Part shown: positions 47,577-55,421 of the stretch, piece by piece | How positions within the stretch are numbered: the stretch's first letter is position 1 | Layout: each line of letters opens with the position of its first letter | DNA from: Nocardioides ginsengisegetis | Lineage (GTDB): Bacteria; Actinomycetota; Actinomycetes; Propionibacteriales; Nocardioidaceae | Assembly: GCF_014138045.1 (NCBI RefSeq) | Contig: NZ_JACGXA010000001.1 | Span: 803,501-867,500 of the forward strand | Length of the DNA stretch: 64,000 bases | Direction of reading: 5' to 3' | Program-made: the position numbers and the translations under genes | Notes under the pieces: model-generated | Database searches by the model: none | What the model was told of the DNA's origin: nothing | What the model saw: only the letters and a program-made list of their open reading frames with translations

Positions 47577-49268
47577 TCACAGCTCCCAGGTCGCCGGGTG
47601 GTCGTGGTCCGGCTCGTAGCGGCAGGTGAAGCCGGTCCGGACGTGGGTGGCCAGGTGGCGGCCCACGACCGGATCGGCGGCCGTGATCGTGTCGATGGCG
47701 GTGGCGATCGCCTTGCGCACGGTCACCCGGGCGCGTTCGTTGGTCCCGCCGGTGTGACGGGCGCGCCCGCCGAGCCCGGTGGCCGCCGAGACCTCGGCGA
47801 GCAAGGCGGCCCGCTCCGCGACCAACGCCTCCGCGCCCGTCGCGTCGCCGCTGACGTCGGCCGCGTCGAGCGCGTCGTCGAGCTCGTGGAGGCGGCGGCG
47901 GTAGGCGGCCAGTGCGGTCCCGTCGGCGCGGGGGCCGAGGTCGTCCTCGACCACCGCGCCGCCTGCGAGCGACAGCGCGTCGATGCCGTCACCCGGCCGG
48001 GAGAGCAGGGCGTGCAGGTGGGCCAACCCCTTGCGGGTCGGCACCGGCGTCGTGGTGCCGGCGTGGCCGACCAGCCAGGTGCCGGGTGCACCGGGGCGCA
48101 GCGTCATGCGCGGGTCACCGTCGACGGGCAGTCCGGGCGCCGACGCCTCGAGCTGCTCGCGCCACCACGTCGCGCCGATGCGCGCGTACGTCGCCAGCGC
48201 GTCCGCCCGCAGCCGTGCGGCCCCGGCATGGTCGCCGCGCACGTCCGCGGCCCGCGACAGCGTGTCGTCGGTGACCCCGTGGAACATCACCCCTCCCGAG
48301 GCGACGACCGGCCTGCCGGCGTACGGCGCGAGCAGGGGCTCGACCCGGCCGATCAGCTCGGTGTCGCCGGCGTGCAGTGCGACGTCCAGCACGAGCTGGA
48401 GGGTCGGCAGGTAGCTGAAGTCGCGGGGCAGCGCGGCCAGCACTCCTGCATCGAAGGTGGCCGCCAGTGCGCCGGCGCGTCCGACATCGCCGGCACCGAG
48501 CCACATCCAGGCCGCCTCGGCGTAGAGCTCCCGGACGCCCTCGGCGACCGCGAAGTCCTCCGCCAGGCGCGCCAGCTCGGCGGCCGTGGTCGGGTCCCCG
48601 CTGTGGACCGCGGCGTAGGCGCGCATGCTGGCGACGACCAGCCACCCGTCGGCCAGACCGGCCTGCTCCGACGCCCGGTCGGCGACCGCGACGAGCTCGG
48701 CGGCGGTGTCCGTCCTGCCCCGCATCAGGTCGAGGGTGAGCCGTCGTGACGCGGCAAAGAACAGGGCTCGCGGGGACTCCTCGCCCAGCAGCTCCAGGGC
48801 GCGCATCTGCCGGTTCATCGCCGGCAGGTCGAGCAGCTCGAGGGCGACCGTGAGCAGCCACAGGTGGGCCCGGGTCCGTGCCTCCGGGTCGCTGAGGTGG
48901 GCCGTCACGTCGTCCAGCTGTCGCGCCAGCTCCCTGCGGGCGGGCAGCTCGTCGGGCCCCCAGTGCGTGGCGAGCGCGGCGTCCAGGGCATCCGCGAGGA
49001 GCACGCCGTCGCCGGTCGCGGTCGCGTGGCCGAGGGCGGCGTCGGCGAAGGGGACGGCGCGGGTGTGGGCCCCGGCGTAGGCCCAGCACCGGGCGAGGGT
49101 GGCGCCGAGCCGGGCGCGGACGCGGTCGTCGGTGGACGCCTCGAAGGCCTCGTGGAGGACCGCGGGGATCCGGCCGGGCTCGGTGCCGAAGACATAGCTG
49201 TCGGCCAGGCGGAGTGCCTGGCGCACCGGCTCCGGGAACTCCCCCGCGGTGGGTCCCACAGGCTCCAT
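47577..49268 (-). CDS. large TPR-like helical protein, unknown
   Basis: A 563-residue soluble protein made of helical hairpin repeats (ALGHATATGDGVLLADALDA; TAAELVAVADRASEQAGLAD). It resembles the TPR middle of LAL/AfsR-type regulators but has no P-loop and no helix-turn-helix. The last ~180 residues hold TWLVGHAGTTTPVPTRKGLA, a conserved tail seen in some such regulators, and ARVTVRKAIATAIDTITAAD. It begins eight bases after the NTF2-like gene. It could be a sensor partner for the LuxR regulator at 50168. Confidence 0.7.
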   Translation of the reverse strand: MEPVGPTAGEFPEPVRQALRLADSYVFGTEPGRIPAVLHEAFEASTDDRVRARLGATLARCWAYAGAHTRAVPFADAALGHATATGDGVLLADALDAALATHWGPDELPARRELARQLDDVTAHLSDPEARTRAHLWLLTVALELLDLPAMNRQMRALELLGEESPRALFFAASRRLTLDLMRGRTDTAAELVAVADRASEQAGLADGWLVVASMRAYAAVHSGDPTTAAELARLAEDFAVAEGVRELYAEAAWMWLGAGDVGRAGALAATFDAGVLAALPRDFSYLPTLQLVLDVALHAGDTELIGRVEPLLAPYAGRPVVASGGVMFHGVTDDTLSRAADVRGDHAGAARLRADALATYARIGATWWREQLEASAPGLPVDGDPRMTLRPGAPGTWLVGHAGTTTPVPTRKGLAHLHALLSRPGDGIDALSLAGGAVVEDDLGPRADGTALAAYRRRLHELDDALDAADVSGDATGAEALVAERAALLAEVSAATGLGGRARHTGGTNERARVTVRKAIATAIDTITAADPVVGRHLATHVRTGFTCRYEPDHDHPATWEL

Positions 49269-49275
49269 GGTGGCA

Positions 49276-49704
49276 TCAGGGGCGCAGCAGGGTCACCGTG
49301 TTCGCGTGCTCGCGCTGACGGGCCTCGTCCCAGTCGCCGGTGCAGTAGAGCGTGAAGTCGCAGACCGCCCCGCTCTCGTCGAGGTCCATCACGAATCCCT
49401 CCCGGCAGTACCACTCCTGGCCGCCGTCCTCCCAGCGCTCCTCGAGCTTGACGAGGTAGCCGGTCTCGGTCGGCGTGACGCGCTCGAGCCGGACGCGTCC
49501 CGGCTGGGGGTGCAGCCGCCGCCGGCCGGCGATCAGCTCGTCGGCCCCGTCGGTCTGGACGCGCCAGTGCGGGAAGGTCAGGTCGCCGAAGACGGTGGGC
49601 GCGAAGAGGCCCTCGGGGGCCTCGCCCCCGCTCTCGAGGAACGCGACGAACTTGTCGACGCTGGTCCGGATGGCCGCGGGTGAGGGCATCGTCGAGGTCG
49701 TCAT
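49276..49704 (-). CDS. SnoaL/NTF2-like protein
   Basis: A 142-residue protein with the NTF2-like pattern: an N-terminal helix (VDKFVAFLESGG), LFAPTVFGDLTFPHWRVQTD, and curved strands GYLVKLEERWEDGGQEWYCR and CDFTLYCTGDWDEARQREHA. Many relatives are annotated nuclear transport factor 2 family. Its start shares a base with the cupin stop (TGATG). Function in the cassette is unknown; it may bind a small molecule. Confidence 0.7.
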   Translation of the reverse strand: MTTSTMPSPAAIRTSVDKFVAFLESGGEAPEGLFAPTVFGDLTFPHWRVQTDGADELIAGRRRLHPQPGRVRLERVTPTETGYLVKLEERWEDGGQEWYCREGFVMDLDESGAVCDFTLYCTGDWDEARQREHANTVTLLRP

Positions 49705-50084
49705 CACGCACCGGATCCTGCGGTAGCGAGGTTCCGCTCGACGGCCGCCATCGTCTCGCCGAGGAGGTCGGTCGGGCTGAACTCGACGATGCTGGTGCCG
49801 CCCGAGAGGAGCGGCACGTGCCCCGGCCCGGCGTAGTAGGCGTCCCCGGCCCCGTAGGTCTCCTCGTGGTCGGTCCACCGGAACGTGACCTGGCCGGACT
49901 GCACGACGCCCCAGTGCGGGCACGGGCAGCGGTCGTCCGGCAGCCCGGCGAAGAGCGGCGCCGGGTCGACGTCCTGCGGGAAGGTCTCGAAACCGACGGT
50001 GTAGCCGCCGAGGTCGGCGTACCGGCCCTCGATCTGGGGGAGGTCGACGGCCACCGGGGTCGTCAGCTTGCTGGCACTGGGCAT
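49704..50084 (-). CDS. cupin-domain protein
   Basis: A 126-residue single-domain cupin. The first motif region is CPCPHWGVVQSGQVTFRWTD near residues 53-72, the second GAGDAYYAGPGHVPLLSGG near 79-97. The usual two His of motif 1 are reduced to one His (HWG), so the metal site may be altered. It opens the operon cupin - NTF2-like - TPR. Several GTGAC/GTCAC half-sites lie in the 83-bp gap upstream. Confidence 0.75.
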   Translation of the reverse strand: MPSASKLTTPVAVDLPQIEGRYADLGGYTVGFETFPQDVDPAPLFAGLPDDRCPCPHWGVVQSGQVTFRWTDHEETYGAGDAYYAGPGHVPLLSGGTSIVEFSPTDLLGETMAAVERNLATAGSGA

Positions 50085-50110
50085 GGTGTCCTCCTGGGTG
50101 CGTTGGTGCT

Positions 50111-50150
50111 GTCACCCTGGAGGCGTGACTTCCCGGGTCACATCGTGACC
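50111..50150. promoter_or_regulatory. GTGAC/GTCAC half-site cluster
   Basis: Four half-sites: GTCAC at 50111, GTGAC at 50125, GTCAC at 50137 and GTGAC at 50145. The pair 50125/50137 forms an inverted repeat with a seven-base spacer. They sit between the LuxR-type regulator gene and the cupin start and could be its operator. Confidence 0.45.
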
Positions 50151-50167
50151 GGGCGGCGGAACACCGC

Positions 50168-50803
50168 TCAGTTGGGACTCGTCCCGCCCCGCGGTGCGAA
50201 GCCGTGCCGGAGTGCCCACTGGACCGCCTGCGACCGGTCTGCTGCCCCGATCTTGCGGTAGGCGCCCCGGATGTAGGTCTTCACCGAGTTGATGCTGAGG
50301 TAGCAGCGCTCGGCGATCTCGGCGTTGCTGAGCCCGAGGGTGATGAGACCCAGCATCTCGACCTCCCGCCCGGTGAGGGTGCTGTGGTCACCCAGGCGTG
50401 CGTAGGTGCCGCCCAGCTCCCCGCTGGGGATGAAGTCACCCTCCAGCTGACCGGCGGCAGCCGCCTCGACGACGGCCAGGAAGTGGGCGGCGTCCGCCTC
50501 CAGCGAGACGCACCCGTCAGCCCCGCGGGCGAGCGCCCGGGCGGCGAGGTCGGGTCGCAGGTCACGGGCCAGGACGACCACCGCCGCGAGGGTCTCCTTG
50601 ACGAGCCGGTCGAGCTCGCCGGTGTCGCCCTCGAGCAGGCCGATGGCGTCGTACACGATGACCTCGGGCTCGGGGTCGCCGGGCCCGGTGGGGAAGGGAA
50701 CCAGGACGGCACGCCCCGGGTGCTCAGCGACCAGGGCGGCGATGCCGTGACGGGTGATGTCGTTGGTTCCGATGACGGCCAGTCTGGCGGGACTGACGGA
50801 CAT
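50168..50803 (-). CDS. LuxR/NarL-type regulator with receiver-like domain
   Basis: A 211-residue protein. The N-terminal ~125 residues have a receiver-like pattern (RLAVIGTNDITRHGIAALVA, then VIVYDAIGLLEGDTGELDRL), but the acidic pocket is degenerate, so phosphorylation is unsure. The C-terminal helix-turn-helix is STLTGREVEMLGLITLGLSN then NSVKTYIRGAYRKIG. First gene of the minus-strand group followed by the cupin operon. A hairpin repeat lies upstream. Confidence 0.83.
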   Translation of the reverse strand: MSVSPARLAVIGTNDITRHGIAALVAEHPGRAVLVPFPTGPGDPEPEVIVYDAIGLLEGDTGELDRLVKETLAAVVVLARDLRPDLAARALARGADGCVSLEADAAHFLAVVEAAAAGQLEGDFIPSGELGGTYARLGDHSTLTGREVEMLGLITLGLSNAEIAERCYLSINSVKTYIRGAYRKIGAADRSQAVQWALRHGFAPRGGTSPN

Positions 50804-50919
50804 GGAGCTCGTCCTCCTCGGTGTGGGGTTGCCCGAGACCTCTCGCCGTCCTTTTTCCCCACTGCAGTTCAACTCCAAACCGGTGAGTGACGTAGTCCCC
50901 ACGAGACGGCCCGGGGCGC

Positions 50920-50994
50920 AACGCACTAGGGGGCGAACAGCGCGGATTCCGCCGGAGAGCCGCGATGTCGGCTGCGTTTGCCCCCCGGTGCGTT
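50920..50994. repeat. hairpin repeat, copy 2
   Basis: AACGCAC...GTGCGTT outer arms with inner GGGGGCGAACAGC pairing with GCTGCGTTTGCCCCC (one or two mismatches), and GCGCGGATTCC in the loop. It resembles the element at 47488-47562 in arms and loop. It lies between the LuxR-type regulator and the glycerophosphotransferase-like gene. Confidence 0.65.
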
Positions 50995-51003
50995 CGCCGC
51001 TGG

Positions 51004-52146
51004 TCAGGCGGTGTCGGCCTCGGCCTCGGACGGCTCGGCGTCCAGCAGCCGGTCGCGCAGCGCCACCAGCCCGGAGACCGCCTCGAGGAACCGGGTCGTG
51101 CTGTCGCCGACCTGGAGGTCGTCGAAGTAGTGGTGGCGCATGGCGACGCGGGCCAGGTGGTGGACGTCGTGCTCCAGCCGATCCGCGACGAGGGCGGTCA
51201 GCTCGGCCACGTCGACCGTGTCGACGACGTCGGCGCAGCGGCTCACCGGCACCTCGGTGCGGAGGCGCTCCGGGTCGTGGTGCCGGTCGGTGAGGAAGAT
51301 CGGCTTCTCGGTGCGCAGGTAGAGCCAGTCGAGGCCGACGGAGGAGACGTCGGTGACGATGGCGTCGCAGTCGGGCATCACCGCGAGGATGTCGCCCACG
51401 ACGATCGCCTCGTGCCCGGCGCCGGGCTCGCGGAGGGTGGCCTCGGCCACCAGGTCCAGGATCGCCCGGTGCGCCTGACGCACGGCCGGCGTCACGCTGC
51501 TGGCCACCTTGGGGTGCGGCTTGTAGACCAGCCGCACGTCCGGCAGCGCCAGGATCGCGCGGACGACCTCGGTGCCGACGGTGTCGAGCGAGGTGTAGTC
51601 GTTGTACTCCGCGTCGCCCTCCCACGTCGGCGCGTAGAGGACGGTCCGACGATCGCTGGGGGCCAGCAGCGGCTCGGGACGCAGGTCGAGCTGGGGCCGC
51701 CCCGTGCGCACCAGCCGGCGCTCGTCGAACTCCATCAGCCCGGCCGCGTGACGGCGTACGGCGGCCTCGCCCGCGACGAAGACGCGGTCGTAGGCCTTGG
51801 CGTTGTTGCTCGCCATGCTCTGCTTGTCGCTCTCGCCGTGGTTGATGTGGGCGTGCAGCGACCGGCCGTTGATGAGCGACTGGAAGTTGAGCATGGAGTT
51901 GTTGCAGTAGAGGACGACCTGCGCATCGAGCTCGGCGTAGAGGTCCGTCAGCTCGGGGAACGAGGGCGTGCAGAAGACCGGCAGGGCGGTCCTGGCCCGC
52001 AGCACGGTCGCGGACTCCGGATCCCGGACGACGATGCCGACCGGGTGCTGGACGTGCAGGAGCTCGAGGACGGGGAGCCACTGCGTCAGCTGGTAGGTCC
52101 GAGTGGGGTCGTCCGCGAAGTAGGCAATGACGGAGACCTCATTCAC
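51004..52146 (-). CDS. CDP-glycerol glycerophosphotransferase family protein
   Basis: A 380-residue GT-B-like protein. Diagnostic stretches: QSLINGRSLHAHINHGESDK near residue 95, VLYAPTWEGDAEYNDYTSLD near 170, RLVYKPHPKVASS near 208, and CDAIVTDVSSVGLDWLYLRT near 265, the nucleotide-binding end of the TagB/TagF family. It would transfer glycerol-phosphate or a similar unit to a wall or surface polymer. It stands alone. Start ATG complement of 52144-52146. Confidence 0.85.
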   Translation of the reverse strand: MNEVSVIAYFADDPTRTYQLTQWLPVLELLHVQHPVGIVVRDPESATVLRARTALPVFCTPSFPELTDLYAELDAQVVLYCNNSMLNFQSLINGRSLHAHINHGESDKQSMASNNAKAYDRVFVAGEAAVRRHAAGLMEFDERRLVRTGRPQLDLRPEPLLAPSDRRTVLYAPTWEGDAEYNDYTSLDTVGTEVVRAILALPDVRLVYKPHPKVASSVTPAVRQAHRAILDLVAEATLREPGAGHEAIVVGDILAVMPDCDAIVTDVSSVGLDWLYLRTEKPIFLTDRHHDPERLRTEVPVSRCADVVDTVDVAELTALVADRLEHDVHHLARVAMRHHYFDDLQVGDSTTRFLEAVSGLVALRDRLLDAEPSEAEADTA

Positions 52147-52196
52147 TCCACGAGCCTAGTCGGCCTGTCCATGCGTGGGACCGACGGTCCCCTGGT

Positions 52197-53357
52197 TCAG
52201 GCGGGGGTGCCGGTGGCGTAGGCGTGGCTGGCCGCGACGATGCCGAGGACGACGGCCAGCTCGTCGTCGTCCCGGGGGCCGTGGATCAGCATGAACCCGG
52301 GGGAGAGGCGGGTGCCGGCCCACATGTGGGGTCGTCCCCAGCCCCGGATCGAGACGTCGGCTGCCAGATCGGTCGGCAGCACGACGTGCAGTGATCCGTC
52401 GTACGCCGGGTGCAGGTGGGCGAACTCGCCCACCTGGGGCACGAGGAAGGCCTGCTCGTCCGGTGAGCCCTCGCGCAGGGTGAAGCCCCGCGCGCCGGGC
52501 ACCGAGATGCGCGACGGGCCGACCTCCACGCCGGCCAGCTGCCGGACCTGGTCGAAGAGGCGCTCCTGGAGCTCCGCCGGAGCGTTCTGGGTCTCCTGCT
52601 GCTGCGGGATCGTCCAGGACACCTCCGGCCGGTCACCGCGCCGCTCGGGAAGTACGCCGCCGGGCAGGGTCGGCCAGGCCACGTCGGTGGGCGGTCCGGC
52701 CGGGGTCGCGGTGCCGTGGTCGACGAACGCGATCCGGTGCAGGAGCCAGTCGCCGAGCTGGTGGACCGCCTCGGCGGTCAGCTGGTGGCCGCCCGGCTGC
52801 CGCAGCGCCACCGTGGGAGCGCCCGACTCGGACAGCAGGTAGGACCAGGTCCGGTCGAGGAGCTCGCGCGGAATGACATGGTCGCCGTCGCCCTGCGCGA
52901 CGAAGACCGGCAGGTTCGCCAGCCGGCCGGGCTCGGTGGCCAGGCCCGCGTCGAAGGGCAACGTGCCGTAGAGGATCGCCGCGCCGGCGTACCGTGCGGG
53001 GTCGTCGAGGACGAGGCCGCCGGCGAAGGCGGCGCCGCCGCTGAAGCCGACCAGGACGACCGGGCGGCCGGCCGGGGCGACGAGGTCGAGCCAGGACCGG
53101 AACCAGTCCATGGTGGAGCGCAGGGAGTCGGCCACCGGGCGGCCGATGCCGCGGTTGGCGAACCACGCGAAGCCACCGGCCTCGGCGATCGGGGCCCGGA
53201 CTGCTGCGTAGGCCGGTCCGACCGGCAGGTGCGCGGCCAGTCCGACGATGTCGTTCTCGTTGGACCCGCGGCCGTGGAGCAGGACGACCAGGGGAGCCGT
53301 CGGGTCGGTGCTGCCGTGGGTCGCGACGACCGGCGGCGCGAACGTGGCGGCACTCAT
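52197..53357 (-). CDS. alpha/beta hydrolase-DUF5519 (luciferase-like) fusion
   Basis: A 386-residue two-domain protein. Residues 1-205 are a carboxylesterase/phospholipase type hydrolase: VVLLHGRGSNENDIVGLAAH near 24-43, the nucleophile in LVGFSGGAAFAGGLVL near 123, Asp in AQGDGDHVIP and His in PGGHQLTAEAVHQLGD. Residues about 250-386 match DUF5519: GPSRISVPGARGFTLREG, then EFAHLHPAYDGSLHVVLPTD and GRPHMWAGTRLSPGFMLIHG. It overlaps the VOC gene stop (ATGA) and is its operon partner. Confidence 0.85.
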   Translation of the reverse strand: MSAATFAPPVVATHGSTDPTAPLVVLLHGRGSNENDIVGLAAHLPVGPAYAAVRAPIAEAGGFAWFANRGIGRPVADSLRSTMDWFRSWLDLVAPAGRPVVLVGFSGGAAFAGGLVLDDPARYAGAAILYGTLPFDAGLATEPGRLANLPVFVAQGDGDHVIPRELLDRTWSYLLSESGAPTVALRQPGGHQLTAEAVHQLGDWLLHRIAFVDHGTATPAGPPTDVAWPTLPGGVLPERRGDRPEVSWTIPQQQETQNAPAELQERLFDQVRQLAGVEVGPSRISVPGARGFTLREGSPDEQAFLVPQVGEFAHLHPAYDGSLHVVLPTDLAADVSIRGWGRPHMWAGTRLSPGFMLIHGPRDDDELAVVLGIVAASHAYATGTPA

Positions 53358-53863
53358 GACGGGTCCACCGGGACGAGCTCGGCGGCCGTCCGGACGCCGG
53401 CCCACCGGCGTACCTCGCCGGGGAGGTCGAGCCGGTCGACGGGAGCGGCGTTCTGGAAGTCGCCCCAGCTGGCGCGGGGCAGCATCCACATCACCTCGAA
53501 CTCGTTGCCGTCCGGGTCGTGGGCATAGACGCTCTTGGTCGCGCCGTGGCTGGACTCGCCGGTGAAGGCGCCGAGGTTGGCCAGCGTCAGCCGGGCCTCC
53601 TCGAGCTCCTCGATCGTGTCGACCTGCCACGCCAGGTGGTAGAGGCCGAGGGACCCGTGCGGACGGGGCGGCTGGGCCCCGACGCCGAACAGGCCGAGGT
53701 CGTGGTGGTTGCCGGACCGGGGCAGGCGCAGGAAGGCCGCGTTGGCCCGGGGCTCCCGCGCCATGATCACCATGTCGAAGGCCTGCTGGTAGAAGGCGAT
53801 GCTGCGCTCCAGGTCGGAGACGAACAGCACGGCGTGGTTGAGGCGTACGGCGTTGACGGTCAT
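53354..53863 (-). CDS. VOC (glyoxalase/dioxygenase) family protein
   Basis: A 169-residue protein with two beta-alpha-beta-beta-beta modules: RLNHAVLFVSDLERSIAFYQ at 7-26 and YHLAWQVDTIEELEEARLTL near 78-97, with metal ligands His10, His77-region and Glu in DPDGNEFEVMWMLP. This is the pattern of extradiol dioxygenase-like and glyoxalase I-like enzymes. The esterase-DUF5519 gene is coupled downstream, so the two may act on the same ester or ring substrate. Confidence 0.87.
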   Translation of the reverse strand: MTVNAVRLNHAVLFVSDLERSIAFYQQAFDMVIMAREPRANAAFLRLPRSGNHHDLGLFGVGAQPPRPHGSLGLYHLAWQVDTIEELEEARLTLANLGAFTGESSHGATKSVYAHDPDGNEFEVMWMLPRASWGDFQNAAPVDRLDLPGEVRRWAGVRTAAELVPVDPS

Positions 53864-53898
53864 GGGGGCGGGACCTTTCTGGGGGAGTGGGTGGGAGG

Positions 53899-54474
53899 TC
53901 AGGCGACGACGCCGAGGCCGCCGGTCCAGGACACCTTCTCGCCGACGGCGAGGGTGAGCTGCAGGAAGCCGAGCGCCTCGAGCTCGCGGGCCCGAGACAG
54001 GGCGCCGGCGTCGACGGCCTTCAGGCCACCGGAGGTGATGACCCCGGCGAGCTCCGACTTGGCGTCGGCGTCGTCGCCGGCGATCAGGACGGTGGTCGGG
54101 ATCGGGCCGACGGTGCCGGCCGCGAGGGTGCCGGCGAAGGTCGTGTTGAAGGCCTTCAGCACGCGCGACTGGGGGAGCGCGGCGGCGATCTGGGCGGCAG
54201 CGGAGCTGTCAGCGGGGACGACGAGCGCGTCGAAGGTCTCGAAGTTCAGCGGGTTGGTGATGTCGACGACGACCTTGCCGGCGAGGCTCTCTCCGCGCTG
54301 GGCGATGACGTCGGCCACGGCGGGGTAGGGGACCGCGAGGACGACGATGTCGCCGGTGATCGCCGTGCCGGCGTCGGACTGTCCGAGCAGCTGGACGGGG
54401 TGGCCGCCCCGGCCGGCGACCGCGGCGATGGCCTGGCCCATGTTGCCGGTCCCGAGGATGGAGAGGTGTGCCAT
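53899..54474 (-). CDS. NADP/F420-dependent oxidoreductase-like protein
   Basis: A 191-residue Rossmann protein of the NPD/F420H2:NADP oxidoreductase family. The dinucleotide motif is LSILGTGNMGQAIAAVAGRG at residues 4-23; later stretches are VVLAVPYPAVADVIAQRG and VVDITNPLNFETFDAL, then RVLKAFNTTFAGTL. It is divergent from a marR gene, and the two share twin operators at 54500-54552. Likely under MarR repression. Confidence 0.88.
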   Translation of the reverse strand: MAHLSILGTGNMGQAIAAVAGRGGHPVQLLGQSDAGTAITGDIVVLAVPYPAVADVIAQRGESLAGKVVVDITNPLNFETFDALVVPADSSAAAQIAAALPQSRVLKAFNTTFAGTLAAGTVGPIPTTVLIAGDDADAKSELAGVITSGGLKAVDAGALSRARELEALGFLQLTLAVGEKVSWTGGLGVVA

Positions 54475-54499
54475 GAGGTGCTCCTGGGGGAAAGAGTGA

Positions 54500-54552
54500 T
54501 TGGTTGTTGCTTCAACTAACACTCTACACGGTTTGGTTGTTCCGTCAACTAA
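54500..54552. promoter_or_regulatory. twin MarR operators
   Basis: TTGGTTGTTGCTTCAACTAA (54500-54519) and TTGGTTGTTCCGTCAACTAA (54533-54552), two near-identical imperfect palindromes 33 bp apart, about three helical turns. They occupy the divergent spacer between the reductase-like gene and marR and likely bind two MarR dimers. Confidence 0.8.
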
Positions 54553-54569
54553 AGGGCTAGGCTGTGCCC

Positions 54570-55067
54570 ATGGAGACCCGATGGTTGACCGAGGACGAGA
54601 GGGCCGCGTGGCTGCGGCTGGTGGCGGTCGTCGAGCTGCTCCCCGGGGTGCTGGACTCCCAGCTGCGGGAGAGCTCGGGACTGACGCACTTCGAGTACTT
54701 CGTGCTCGCGATGCTCTCCGAGGAGCCGGAGCGGACCCTGCGGATGACCTCCCTCGCGCAACGCACCAACGCCACGCTGCCGCGGCTCTCGCACGTCGTG
54801 CGCCGTCTGGAGGAGCGGGGCATGGTGGAGCGCTTCCCCTGCCCCGAGGACGGGCGGGCCACGAACGCACGGCTCACCTCCACCGGGTGGGACGCCGTGG
54901 TGGCGGCCGCCCCCGGGCACGTCGACAACGTACGCCGCCACGTGCTCGACCCGCTCACGCCGGCCCAGGTGGAGCAGTTGCGGGAGATCGGCGCGGCCCT
55001 CCTGACGCGGCTTGACCCGGACGGGCGGCTGAGCGGGCTCTACGACCCCGACCGGAGCGGCGTCTGA
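54570..55067 (+). CDS. MarR family transcriptional regulator
   Basis: A 165-residue winged-helix protein. The core is LTHFEYFVLAMLSEEPERTL near residues 45-64, recognition helix TNATLPRLSHVVRRLEERGM near 75-94, wing RFPCPEDGRATNARLTSTG. ATG 54570 is used; GTG 54564 six bases earlier is equally placed for ribosome binding. Likely represses itself and the reductase-like gene through the twin palindromes. Confidence 0.9.
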   Translation: METRWLTEDERAAWLRLVAVVELLPGVLDSQLRESSGLTHFEYFVLAMLSEEPERTLRMTSLAQRTNATLPRLSHVVRRLEERGMVERFPCPEDGRATNARLTSTGWDAVVAAAPGHVDNVRRHVLDPLTPAQVEQLREIGAALLTRLDPDGRLSGLYDPDRSGV

Positions 55068-55073
55068 CTGACA

Positions 55074-55331
55074 TCATCCCGGCGGGCCGTCGTCGACGCG
55101 GGTGACCGAGACGAGCGGCAGCCCGACGTCACGCAGCCGGGCGAGCAGACCGTGCAGCGCGGCCTGGTCGACCACCCGGCCCCGGAGGACCGTGTGCGCG
55201 GCACCCTCGGGGACGACCACGGTCGTCAGGGTCATGCCGTCGAACCACGTCGACCACCGCTCGTCGAGCCGCCCCTCGAGGCAGATCTCGTAGCAGCCCG
55301 GCTCGTCCGTGCCGACGCGATGGGGTTCCAC
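55074..55331 (-). CDS. 85-residue hypothetical protein downstream of MalT-like regulator
   Basis: A small protein: CYEICLEGRLDERWSTWFDG near 12-31, MTLTTVVVPEGAAHTVLRGR, then VVDQAALHGLLARLRDVGLP and LVSVTRVD. This type of short protein, two beta strands then a helix, is often seen next to LuxR/MalT regulators in actinobacteria (recall). It lies 90 bp after the stop of the MalT-like gene on the same strand. Confidence 0.7.
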   Translation of the reverse strand: MEPHRVGTDEPGCYEICLEGRLDERWSTWFDGMTLTTVVVPEGAAHTVLRGRVVDQAALHGLLARLRDVGLPLVSVTRVDDGPPG

Positions 55332-55421
55332 GGGTGCTCCTCTGCTGGTCCTGGTGCCTGCAGGCTAGGAGCGGAGCGGGTGAGTGGGCGTCACATCATC
55401 GGGTGAGCGCCGGGGTGATCC

